This document shows positions 25,218-39,100 of a stretch of DNA of 64,000 bases, one piece after another. This DNA comes from Sipunculus nudus. Taxonomy: Eukaryota > Annelida > Sipuncula > Golfingiida > Sipunculidae. The translations under genes and the position numbers were made by a program. The notes under the pieces were generated by a model, which was not told the origin of the DNA, ran no database searches, and saw nothing but the letters and a program-made list of their open reading frames with translations. Numbering within the stretch: the stretch's first letter is position 1; each line of letters begins with the position of its first letter. The stretch spans positions 38,916,862 to 38,980,861 of the forward strand of contig CM049307.1 of assembly GCA_026874595.1 (NCBI GenBank), written 5' to 3'.

Positions 25218-27023
25218 CTCTGTACTTTTCATGCAGTGCACCTGTGATACACCAGCACATCTAAATGCTTATACCTGTAAGGTGTTGGATCTCATGATAA
25301 ACAAAATTACATAAAAAATTTTATATGGAGTTCTGCACAAATAGCGCCTTCAGAGTGAGACTGGTTTGTTTGAATAGGAGGGCAGAATTTCTGGGTGAAG
25401 TAAGCACTAAATTTACTGGAAAAAGGAAGGAAAAACTGACACAAGTCCCTTGGATTCATGGTTTTATTTCAGTTTAAACAGTAATAACACATTTGCATTT
25501 TTTAATATGGAGGGCAATGATATAATAATAACATTAACTTAACATTCTCCCTTGTAGCTGTGCAAGGCATCCACATTCATCAGTTTGTGTGTTTCTCCTA
25601 TAATTTGCATTATCTGCCCTTTAATTCTGGGCACTAAATGTGCTCTCTTTTTAAGGCATATGCAAACATAACATACCTAGAATGAAACTCTTTTTAATAT
25701 TCTGTGCATTAAGTCAATAATGCAAAAAACTGACAGTGATATCACATAAAATCAAGAATCTTGTGCTCTCTCCATCAGATGATTTATTTGTCTGCCTACT
25801 AGATCCCAAACTCGTAATGTCAGTGTTCATCAGGCCAATACAACCACTCTGATAAGAAGATACATTTATAAAAACATTTCTGTCAGAATACAACATCTAG
25901 AGGAGTCGAGCAAAATAAACCACAGAAGGGTTGCATGCTTGGTTTGAGATGTATGAGATGTGTAATGCAGTGAGTATATGTACACACATACGACGCTGAT
26001 CTATATGAACACATATTGAAACGTGGACGGAATCATCAAGTATGCCATATCCTTGTTTCTGCTGTGTATTTGTTATATTGATTTGGTCTTAATGATATGT
26101 AGAACAGTCAGTTGTACAAATAAATGTATGATACAGGTGACATATTCTGACAGTTTGAACAGTTTATCAATGGTAGTTTGTACATGAGGTATAAAAAAAA
26201 TTAATATTTTTACACTGATCTAGTCTTACAATGTAAACAAAACAAATTCCATATAATAAGTCTCCATGACTTCATAGTTTAAATAAATATTTACATAAAC
26301 AGGCCTGCCAAATCAGTTTTTTTAATTGCTCTTTTTTTACTCTTCAGCACTACTCTCTTTCTTTATTTTTGAGTAAACCTATTCAGAGAACTTATAAATT
26401 CATGTAAGGATACAGAGTTCAGTAAAAACAATAAATAGGAAGTATTTCTTTGTCCAAGGCGCCAACAAATATCACAACAGGCTCAACCTACCCTTGCCTT
26501 CACACACAGGTATATGGACTATGGCATGCATGTTTCTGACATCTGGAGCTACTGGTATATATACATGTACACATGTACCCCTGAAGCATGTTCTGTGATC
26601 ACAAACAGGGAAGTTGATAGGTGACATGTCACTGATTTTTCCCATTTCTCACTTTTCTAAGCAGGCAACTCTATTTTATTCTAGAGCACAAATTCTCTTT
26701 TTCAGTAATTCTGCTTTGACAGTTACTGAAAAATGCAAATATGAATCAGATACTTTTGGCATATGAATATAAATACTTACAGCAAAGATGGCAAAGATTG
26801 GTTCAACTACTGAATTTTTGGTCCCCCATCTGATTTTTGGATGAAAAAGTAATGGATATGCAAGGTTCTACTATACATCATGAAATCAGGTCCTCAGACT
26901 GCACTAGAAGCCAGCCCCAGTGAGAGAGCTACCCCTTTCTCTAGTGTCTGTGGTTATTAGATATCACAACAGTGAAACTCTGCGATCAGATCACAGTTCT
27001 GACCGACTGACAGTGCTGTCAGC
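25218..27023. other. 3' flank of TTC30
   Basis: No exon found. The end nearest 27024 should be TTC30 3' UTR on the minus strand. Confidence 0.4.
26675..26680 (-). terminator. candidate polyadenylation signal of TTC30
   Basis: TTTATT on the plus strand is AATAAA on the minus strand, about 345 bases after the TTC30 stop. Other copies lie further on, and the AT-rich background makes chance matches likely. Confidence 0.25.
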
Positions 27024-27154
27024 TCAGTAGTATATAAGCTGGTGCAGCAGTGACTTCAGCAGACGAGATTCATATGCGACTGTGTTCCTGCCTGGATGGA
27101 GGGGTTCCTCGTCAAGTGGCTGTTCAATGCGTGCTTTCACATCCTTCCCGTACA
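27024..27154 (-). CDS. TTC30 (IFT70): TTC30 last coding exon
   Basis: A 131-base exon from acceptor atttcag to the TGA stop at 27026-27024. It encodes YGKDVKARIEQPLDEEPLHP, then GRNTVAYESRLLKSLLHQLI and a YY end. The IEQPL and GxNTV motifs match the family C terminus. Confidence 0.96.
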
Positions 27155-30100
27155 CTGAAATAAAGAAAAGAAAAATTGCTGTAAATATAGGGATAGTATC
27201 AATTAAACAAATTACTGCATTACAACTATTGCATGTGCATAGTGTTAACTGGCAGCAATGTGACACTTGACTTAATTTAATCTTCCCAGCATGGTTATTG
27301 TGCTATACAGTAAAGGCTGCCAACACCCTCACTGGCCTCGGTATAGCTGATGACATCAATTTCTTAACAGACATTCATTTATCATACAACAATAAATACA
27401 CTCATTACAGATGTGGTAAAAAGGACAAAAGATTATACAAACCATACATGCTGGAAGAACAGCCAGCTGTCTAAGTGGAGCAGACACAATATATGAGTAT
27501 GATAGTGATAAAGTGCTGATTTATATGTATGCAATTATTACAGGTTATAGGTTGGTAAAAAGCTTAAATAGCCTTTATAAAAGAAGCATATAAGCTATTA
27601 TTTCAGTATTTCAAATTATTCATGACCTTTGTAGCACCTGTATCACCCATAAAATCTTTAACAATTTTAACTCCTATTATATCGAAGCCCTGACAGTCAG
27701 TTCAGGGAAACCTACTGCAGTTTACAGTTATACAATAAAATACTGGCTGATGACAGCCAAGGCATACACTTCACTTTATAAGGTTATGGTCAAGCATATA
27801 GGACCATTTGGCACAACTATTTAATCCCCCCCCCCCCCCCCCCCCTTCCCAACAACCACTCATACTGGTCATATAGGCTGACAGGTTTGTTACTTAGTAT
27901 GACAGCTATGACTTACTTTCACAGTGCTCCAGGAACTGTACACACTCCTGTAGGACGTTATCTCTCAGCATGATCATGTGCTTGGCCATGTTCTCAATAA
28001 GAGACAAGAAGTTACGCTTGGCATAAAACCACGTGTCTGTCCCCAGCTTCTTCTGGTATGGCTCCAGACTCTTGATCACGCGGGAAATCCCAAACTCGTA
28101 GTTACCTTTAGCACAGTAGAGGGTGCTGCAAACACAGAAGGAAGCATGAATTAGAGACCTGACTTGATATATCTATGTCATAAGTAAACCTGAGGTATAA
28201 TAATCAAAACAAATAGTAAATACAGTGAAACCTGTGTAATAAGACCATCCATGGAACCATCAACAAGAAACTGTCCTAATTTACAGGTGGTTTTATTAGA
28301 CAGGTCAGTTATAACCAATGTGAATGCTTTCAGTTCACTCAAGGGTGGTCTGTATAGAGAGGTGGTCTTTTTAGACAGGTTTCACTGCAACTGCAAATAC
28401 ATGAGATATGTCAACAAAAAAGGACACATCAGGACAATAACATAGCCACATCAAATGGATTATATAGTTCTATAGCTCACAATAGGTGGCAGCATATGAC
28501 ATTTTCTGTAACAACTCACTCCAAATTTAAAATAAGGTTAAAAAACAAAGTAAACGTAAAGCCTTCTTACTACACATGGCCTTTAGATGGGATGTGACAT
28601 GTGCTTTATTAGAAATGTAACACTGGAGAAAAAGAAGCACAAAGTGGAAAAAGAGCTTAAGGCAAGGAAAGATGCAAATATGAAAGTTCTGAACATCACA
28701 CATGTCAATGTTTAAAGATCAATTGTTAACCCTTGAAATTACCAACTTGATGATAATGCAGACAATTTTCTTAATTGAAACAAAGAAACAGTATACCCTA
28801 TAACGAGGTTGACTATACACAGGTGGTAGATCTTCTTGTCTGGGTCTTCATACGCCACCTGTTCCTCCTCCTTCTCTATCTTACGCATCAGTTCCTCCGC
28901 CTACAACCACAACATACAGTAACAGGAGTGAGCAACACTATGTAGGTACTAATGTCAGGTCTGACATGTGTATATGGAATATAGTGATGGCAGATGTCAA
29001 GATCTGCATTATAACTATAGTATTACCAGGCTTTCAATAGGAATAAAAGCGGGAGAGTCTGGGATGCTCAGGCCAAAAGTTTGGAAAGTCGCGTAGGGGT
29101 TTTGACAATTGGACACAAGGAAACAAGCTTGCCTCTGCATTCCTGTAAGCCTTGTATTACATAAATTTTGACTGAATTTTCATACTCTGTTTGGACACCA
29201 GGGAAAATGAAATGTTTGCAAACATTATAAGTAAATACACTAATCCAGCAAGCAAATATGAAGTAACACTGTATGTAGACTTAACATTACCATATTGGCA
29301 TTTATATATTTTATATTCATATAAATTATCACGTGTCAGCCATTCAAGAGAAGCCATGCACAAGACATGATTTACACACCTCATCACTTTGAGAACATTA
29401 CATATAATTGATTCAAAACCTGAACATCTCTTACCTCCTCGTTTTGACTGGTCATGATGTAGGACACACACAGGTTGGCCAGCACGATGGCACTCACATC
29501 CAGGATCTGAAACAGTTATCAAATATGTGATGCCTGTTACAAGAGGAATAATAAAGTACAAGAAAATCTCAGGCAGAGACGTCACTTCTTTAGTTTTTCA
29601 TTTTTATTATATTTCTTTTAAATCTCTTTCAAGCACTACAAAAAATTAAAAGCAATCACCATGACTTTATAAATGTAAATTATTCAAGTGGTACAAATTC
29701 CTATGTGTATACTGGCTGATTAACAAGTGACCCAGGGGTCATGACGCTCAGCTGACCAGGAAGACATTGACAAAAGTAATTTTATCATCTGAATGTCAAA
29801 TTTGAATGAAATACTTTTTCCAAACTTGACCTTTTGTATAAAATCATCCAATATTCATTGGGGTACTATGAAGCTCTGTAGCATGAAGGATATGGGTAAC
29901 AGACACCTATTTTCAAGGTTTACAAGATGACTTTTCAGGGGTCTCCCAGCATGTCAAAAAATAAAATTCTAGGTCCAGTTATTATGATTTGTGCCCTGTT
30001 AATATAGGACCAAATCTTTATTCTGGGGGGTACTTCAGAGCCCCATAGCTCACAGAATATGGGTAACAGGGACCTTATTTCGGGTTTCCATGTAGACCTT

Positions 30101-33100
30101 TTATGGGCTTCCCTGGAGGTGAGGACAGAAGATTCTAGGTCCAGTCATTATGATTTGTGCCCTGTTTACAGATGACCAAATGTTAAAAGATCACAAAAGT
30201 AGAGAAAAAAAATCGTAAAAAATAAAAAAAAATATAGGTGGCACCACCAATCTCCAGAAATTGATGAAACACTCCATGATCAATATCCATGCAAAGAATC
30301 ATGGTGATTAATGCATTAGTTGTTCAGATACTTGAGCTTTTGTATTAAATTTTGAATTATTCTGGGGGGTACTTCAGAACCCCATAGCTCGAAGAATATA
30401 GGTCACAGTGACCTAATTTCAGGTTTACAAGGAGAATTTCCATAGACCTCCCAGGATGTCAAGTAAGAAGATTCCAGGTCTAGCGGTTATGATTTGTGCC
30501 CTGTTAACAGACAGACGCCTGGATGGCAGGACGGACGACAGACAAAAGGTGATCCCTACAGCTCAGATGACTTTCAGTCAGCTGAGCTAAAAATTGAAAA
30601 AATACAGGTGGCGCCACCAGAATGCAGAAACTGATGAAACATTTCATGATCAATATCCATGCAAAGAATCATGGTGAACAATATAATAATTGTTCAGATA
30701 CTTGAGCTTTTGTATCAAATTTTCCATTATTCTGGGGGGTACTTCGGAGCCCCATAGCTCAGAGGTTATGGGTAACAGAGACCTAATTTCAAGTTTTTAA
30801 GGAGACTTTTCATGGGCCTCTCAGCATGTCAAGAGAGAAGATTCTAGGTCCAGTTGTTACGATTTGTGCCATGTTAACAGATGACCGCATCTTATGAGGT
30901 CTCAAAAATAGAGAAAAAAATTCGTAAAAATAAAAAAATACAGGTGGCGCCACCATACTGCAGAAACTGATGACACATTCCATGATCAATATCCATGCAA
31001 AGAATCATGGTGATCACTGCAATAGTTGTTTAGATACTTGAGCTTTTGTATCAAATTTTCCATTATTCTGGGGGGTACTTCGGAGCCCCATAGCTCAAAG
31101 GTTATGGGTAACAGAGACCTAATTTCAGGTTTCCAAAGAGACTTTTTATGGGCCTCCCTGCATGTCAAGAGAGAAGATTCTAGGTGTAGTTGTTAAGATT
31201 TGTGCCCTGTTAACAGATGGCCGCATCTTAAGAGGTCTCAAAAATAGAGAAAAATATTGGTAAAAATCGAAAAAATACAGGTGGCGCCACCAGTCTGCAG
31301 AAACTGATGAAATACTCCATGATCAATATCCATGCAAAAAATCATGATGATCAATGCATTAGTTGTTCAGATACTTGAGCTTTTGTATTAAATTTTGAAT
31401 TATTCTGGGGGGTATTTCGGAACCCCATAGCTCGAAGAATATAGGTCACAGTGACCTAATTTCAGGTTTACAAGGAGAATTTCCATAGACCTCCCAGGAT
31501 GTCAAGTAAGAAGATTCCAGTTCTTGCGGTTACGATTTGTGCACTGTTAACGGACAGACGCCCGGACGGCCGGACGACCAGACGGCCGGACGGACGACTG
31601 ACAAAAGGTGATCCCTATAGCTCAGATGACTTACAGTCAGCTGAGCTAAAAAATTACTAGAATAATAGATGCATACATGGTAGCAGAAATATACACTAGT
31701 TATGATAATTACACAGTACAAAACTTATTATTACCAGAAAACCATGTATATTTTCAAAACATTATGTTGAAGCATCATGTGTTGTTATACAGTAAGAATG
31801 TGGTGTTTCTTCTGAGTTGAAGTGACCGCTCACTATTCATATAATAATGTTAAACATAGATTTTTGTTTCAAATTTGAAGATTTTTCCCTCCACTTTTCA
31901 CTTATTTGTTTCAAATTTGAAGGTTTTTCCCCTTCACTTTTCATATGTTAAACAACATAAACAGCCTATTAAGAATTCAGATATTTGCTAACTGATATTT
32001 AAGAGATAAAGGTTGGTGAAATACTACAACATACAATCATGAGAATTTAGATACTTGCTAACTAATATATAGCACTAAAGGGTTGGTGAAACTTTACATG
32101 AAACAATCCAAGACACACAAGGGACAAACTGTTATGTCCTGCACTCACATTATCATAATGTTTTTTGACGATGGGCTCGTAGAATCCAGTGGCCTCCTTG
32201 TACTTGGACTCCTGCATGAACAGTACATGGGCCACATTCAGCTTCCACACATCGTGTTCGTTACAGAATTCTACCGATTTACGGAATATCTTCTCTACCT
32301 GCTGGTAGTTCTCCAGGTCCCAGTAGATCTTGGCTTGCTGCATCAACACTGGGATATATCTGAAATAAAGCAACTACTGCTGTCAGGGATCACAAACTCT
32401 ATTCAACTTAGTTAATTGTTCAGAAATTTTACATTATTTTACATTTTTTCCTAATTTGATTCAACTTCACCCTGACAAGAAAATATAATTTATACATTAA
32501 ATAACACTCACCACACGTGACTGGAATTCTAATGTGTATCTAGGAACATGATAGATACAAAAGCAACCACCCACCAAAAGAATCCAAACACATTCAACAA
32601 GGACATTTGGTGGCAGTTTTTGCAAACAGCAATTTGCAGCTGGAGACCTTTCAACTTCCTCATATATGCAACCTACCACCTTTAGTTACATGTTTTTTTT
32701 ACTTCTATTTGTCAACATGGGTGCATGTACCATGTTCACTAACAGCTGGTACATGGGCATCCATCACAGAGGCATTATAAGAACCTTTCATGACAGACCT
32801 CACCTACTTTTCATTAGTATCTATGCAGAGTAGGTCAGAAAGTAAATAAAATCTACACATGAGGCAAGTGTACAGCTGACTTTAACTTTTCATTAATGGA
32901 GATACTCACTGACTCATTTAAAAAAATTCAAAGCTATCTAAACAATCAATCAATAAAACCACTTGGAATCCCCACAGAACACAGATGGGATGTAAATGCA
33001 GTATCCTTCACCTCTCCAATGCTTCATCGTATTCATTCACTGCCTTCTTCACAGTTTCATCATCATGGTTGGTTCTTGCTTCTTGCACCTGCAATATACA

Positions 33101-36100
33101 AGAGTGTAAATATGATAGATAATACCCACTAATATATCATACACACAGGGCTCCTCGAGGAAAAATAAGTGTGATATTTTAGATATAAATGTACATACTA
33201 TTTAAAGACTGAGATTAGTAACTATATAATATCACCAATGCATCTGATATGTATTTCATATAAACATTTCCTGTCAGATTATAGCTATATTTGTTATGTT
33301 ATGTACACAATGAATCAACACTGACGGTTTGGATTTCACAATCCTTCCTCCCCCTCCCCCCCCCCCCCCTTACTGCTTATATTTTCGATATGCTCTCTCA
33401 AATATAAAAATTTCTCATCTCTCTCTCCCTGCAACATATTTATCCTAATTTGTACCTGAAAAAAAATAGTTACGGTATATCAATTATCTGTGCCAGCATC
33501 TTTACTACTTTTGGACAAAATTCATCACTCCAATCAACACTGATTCACTCTAGTGTAGGGTGTTAGTAATCACACTGTTAGTATTAAAGGCAAATACCCA
33601 TATACTTTAAGACTGGAGAACCATATGACCTGTGAAGATGATCCACTGCTTAGAAAGTTTCAAGAAATGCTCAGTGGAACTGAACAGACGTGAAGTGCTA
33701 ATTTTTATCCTCGAAGGGTATAAAGTATACTGCTCATGCAGCAGTTATATACTGCAGCTGTTCCGGATCTCCTTCGTTTTAACCGCTGCTTCTAATATGA
33801 AGATTTTTCCGGTTTCATGATTACACTGGTTCTGGCACAGGGCCAAGAATCTGACCAATGAGAGAGGGGTGTTGCAGGTTTAAACCTGTATCTGGATGCA
33901 CAATGTGAGGCCATGCTCTGTCTCAGCCCTGGTGGTGAAACCCAGAGTATCTTCCTATACAAAGCAGCAGTTAAAACAAAGGAGATATGGAAGGACTGCT
34001 GAGTGTAACTGCTGAGTAAGGAGTGTAGATATAGAGGTACAGAGATCAAATTATGAACCTCATTGGTCACTTCAAACCTGACCTATGAGTATCACACTCA
34101 TACATATTCATCAACACACACTGAAACCACTGCTTTGAGCACAAGACTATGTTGAAAACACCTGGTGGCAGGCATCAGAACTATTATCTTGGTTTAACAC
34201 AGTCACTGGATGTTGAATTCACTGATTTAAAATATCATTCATGAGCAAAGCACAGATAATCGTTTCAAATATCAGGTTGGTGTCACTGTGGAAAGTGCTC
34301 TGCCAAAGGACATAGTTCTCAGGTTGCCACCAGGTGGTGTGCTGTTCTTGAAAAAATAAACCACATAAACACTGCAGATGCATAAACACTCTGTGTTTAA
34401 GATTCCTACCTCCATCATAAGTACAGGCATACACATCTATGATGTCCCAATAAAAAAGTTACCAATAACAACTGTAACAATACATACACTTAACAATACA
34501 GCACAAAATGCCCAAAAATAATATAACTATAGGTAAATTTATTTAATCAGATACTGCGAAAAAGGGGTGTAGTTTGTTTATTGGGAACAAATCAAACAAG
34601 GTGCGACTCTAGAATTCATGGTTTTCTCAAACTTCAACTGCATTCAACAATATTAACAAAAATATGAAAAATATGTATGAGGCTTCATCAGTTGTGAAAG
34701 AAATGTGAATGAAAAATAAGTAGGTTAAACAATTTAAAGACCTGTGTCAGTCACTGAAGGCAAATCTTATCAAGATGGCTTTTTTATTTTACAAGGATAA
34801 ACATATCATTATGTGGGGGGAGAAAAAATGTGAAAAATCTGCAGAATAAATCTATCAACAGACAGACATGCAACAGAAAACAGACAATGGGATGGCAGAC
34901 ATGAAAAGGCACTGGCTTATAGTTGAGCTAAAAGTGCATACAATAAATAAAAGACTAAGTATATACATGTATATATATATATATTTAATAAATTCTCAAT
35001 GTATGGTCATGAAGGCTTGTCTTAGCTATATGTGCACGTATATAAATATATGTGTATAATATTGTGGTAAATCACAAAGGGAATCTAAGTTTTGTAATGA
35101 CAGTGACTCGGTTGTGCACTGAGGTAACAGCAATAACAGTTCTATTTCTCACTCCATTTGCATATATTGGTGCCCAGTTTGTCTGAAAATTAATTTTAAG
35201 AATGGGTAATAATTAAGTAATTTCTAAAATTTACATTCTTTTATGACACATTTTTAAACATTCTTTTTATTTTTTTCAGATGGATAATTATGAAAATAAA
35301 GACTTGCACACACTGAAAGACTTAACCTTTGTGGGTAGATGGCAGCCAAGTGAAGAATATAAAGACATACACAGACAGCCAATTATAAATGCTCATTAAC
35401 AAAGCTTAGTACAAAGCTGTGCCGTGTGAGACAGCCAGATGACACCCTGTGGCTCCACTCAAGCTGACTGTGGATTTCCAGGTAAATACACCATGCAGTT
35501 CCCAAACTTCAGTAGTCTTAAATAATCTGTTTCTTCATTACTATATGAAAGACCATTAAAAACTGATACAATCTTCATACCTGCTTTGTTAGTTTACGCA
35601 GCTGCTCTGTTTGTTTGGCCGCCATCTCATCCAGTTTACGGTAAGCCTCCTCTGGCGATGTCTGACGGGTGATCACAGACTCCAAGAAGTCGTACATATA
35701 CTAAAATATAGATACAATGTCACAAGAAGGGTCAAATAATGTATGATTACACCTAATAAGTAAGTTACAAATAGATACATTCATCCTTGTAACTACGGAA
35801 CTATCTTAATGAACCACTTTATGAAATAATAATTTCTAGTAACATTTATGGCCATGTATTCCATAATTACTACAAAAACATCTGAAGGTGAACTTTTTCA
35901 AATCATGACCTCCTATAAAGGTTTAAACTGTTACAGCTTACAATGCAGGACAACCTTAAAACTCAACCTTGTAACTTCAGATGAAACTTGAGACATGGCA
36001 GAGGCATATATCCCAGTTAACCATGAAACTTAACTTTAACAGAAGGTATGGGTATGATTTACAATATAAGAATCAGGCATAATTTGTGAAATGCACCACA

Positions 36101-39100
36101 ATGTTTATGGTAAAGACAATACATTCATCCTTTATATTTACATGATAAATGGGCAACTTGGTCCAATATTTCAAATCTATGCAGCCAAATACAAGACCAA
36201 CATACTGATTTAAAGATAATAAGGTCAAGTGAGAGGAATTATAAAAACAGAAATTGCCCTATACAATAAGACATTTCAGGAGAAGTGTGAATACTTACTG
36301 GTGTCAGGTACTTGTATGTCAGATGTGCATTTTCAGCCAAAACATCAGCAGCCAGATCATAGTACTGAAATTATATAGAAAAATACAGAGCATTATTCAA
36401 GTAGCAGCATTACTCAAATTTATATATAGTTTTTATGGCAACTGAAGATTTGGATATTTTATTTTTTCACATATTTAATACGTTTGGAAAAGTTTAAAAT
36501 TTAATTCAACATCTGCTTTACTTTTTCAAGATTACAAACAATCACCTGCCCTTCCCCACCAGCTCCAACCCCCAGAAAATGGACAAACTTTTTACCTCTG
36601 ATAAAACCAGCCCCTGGTGAAACCAGTTATCTATAAAAGATATCAAACCGAAATATGTTTCTAGCTAAACTAACATTATAAATAGTATTAATAATGTGTA
36701 ATCTGATAAAGCAATGTACTTTACCTCATATTTGATATAGAGCAGAAGCAGGTTTCCGAATGTCTCTGGTGGGAATGGGTTCTGTTGGATGAGGAACTGG
36801 AGTTTCTCAAAGCCCTGTGTGGGGTTACTCTCCATGTTCATCAGAGCCTGGTTGTGTAGTGTCACAGCGTCAAGTTCCTCCTCTCCTCTAGGTGGCATGT
36901 CAGTCAGAGCCTCGCGAGCTGCTTCATCTGTCAAAGAAGACAATAATCCCATTCATTACTAGGATGATAAAACCAAACATGTTGCTTGAGCATATATTGC
37001 TGCTAATATGGACACTGCCAATATCATAATATTACCCATCTTAGTCGGGTATACAATAAAAATGTTTCAACTATTTTAACATTTGACCTAAACCAGTACA
37101 AGGGATTTCTACGACGGCTATTTTACTTCACATTTTTCATTCAAAATAATTATCAGCAGTGTTGTTTAGCACAGACAGTGTGGAGCCACAATATCAGAGG
37201 GATCACTTACAGTTGCGGAGCTGGTACTCTATGGCAGCCTTCAGGTTGAAAGCTTCTATAAGAGCAGTGTCATGGAGAGTTTGTGTATTCCCAACGCTCC
37301 TCACATCAATCCCCTCGGTTGTCATGCCAACACTCAGCTCTGCAACAAATTACATGTCTGATTCCTCGTACCAGTACCGTCTTAAACATGAGATCCTGTA
37401 TTGATGAGCTTCAAATCAAGTCATTCATTTTATAATCACACACCTTGGCAATAAGTTTACATGTTTACATGTATAAAGTGAACTTCCTGTAATTTATCTT
37501 TTACAAAGTTTCCAAGTAAATGTTGAAATGTATTAAATTATAGAAAATAGGCAAAAATAAGGCATAATAAAAATATTTTTTTTTAAATGAATGCAACAAG
37601 AGGATATTAAAATAACAGGAGATCAAATAATATTTCAGTAGAATATTAAGTTTTGCTTCATGGTATTTTAGATGATGATAATTCCATATATTTTCTTTTA
37701 TTTAGTATATATATAGCAGAAAATTAACTCTTAAAGAGTGGGCTTTACAAATAAGGTTCCATAACACACCTTTGGGCTTACACACAGCAACATACCTGGG
37801 TGTTCGCGGATGCCTTTCTCGATGATGTCAGCGATGTGCTTCAGGGCAGGTGCGTACTGTTTCATCATGTAGTGACAGAGGGCGATGTTGTATGACAAGT
37901 CTGGTTTATACCCGACAACCTGCATGGCTGTGGTGAACTTGTGACATGCCTCCTCATAGCGGTTCTCCTGTAACATAAAAACACATACTTAATTAAAATA
38001 CAATCCGAGAAAGGATGTACACAGTGTATAAATGTGCATGTTTCATTTAAAAGGGATTAATATTTGGCAAAAAATTATGGTCTCATAATGGAATTCTGAA
38101 AAACAGTTTCTGAAAGACATTATTACTTTTCAGACTGACAATATTGGACATTTCATCGTCACAATTTTTATAAAAAGATATTTGACTGAAGTCTGAAAGA
38201 TAATTCCCTGTCAAGGTTTAGGATTCCAAGAATACCAATAAGGATATCATAGGCCAACTCATCAAACTTGCTGGATGACAATGTATATAAGAAGTGGAAG
38301 GGGGGATAAAAGCTGCTAGATGTACATAATATTTATACTAATAACAAAATAACTGTAATATGATCTTCAGTGTTCAAAAATAAAAAAAGGACTGGCACCA
38401 TTGTGCACAAAACAAAACACATGTAGTCTGTAGTCTTTAGATGACAATTTGATTTAACATTAACTGTGAACATGACAGGGACTGGCACCATTATCTTATA
38501 AATCATACAATGTAGTATATTGAACAGTCATTGGCAAATAATATAACAAGAACTGCAACAATTCCAAAATATTCCAATATGGACAAAATATGACTTCAAA
38601 GCAAAAGAAAAGCTTAAAAAAGGAAAGAATAGTTAAACTGCACGGATGTCAAACAGGTTAAAATGCACTTGTGAAACAGCTGAACAACTGATACTGACCG
38701 ATTTTGTGAAAGTCTGAAAATACATAGAAACCACATGTAAAATTTGAAAATTTAGGTGGGCCAAAAAAACCTGTGAAGATTGTTAAGCATTCAAATTCAA
38801 CAGACAGTTGAGGTACACAGAATTTTATGACCACCTGCCCTGCCTTTCCTGAGAGGATCCACAAATACTGTGAAGTTTAACACTTGTCTTTTTATATAAA
38901 GCCTAAGTCACACCATATTTGAGTTCATTTAAAGTTGCAGGATAAAAGATATACATGTATGTCCATCCATGATTTATTTTTTATTTGTTTTACTTTAATA
39001 TGACAATAACAGTACGATCACCAGAAAAAAAAGGAAAACTAAATTAGGTTAAACATGTAGCTAAAATACAAGCCCCTGTTCAGAGAAAAAGATGAGATGA

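Noticed and set aside
32083..32415. 110-codon plus-strand open frame
   Set aside because: Antisense shadow of the TTC30 exon at 32149-32359.
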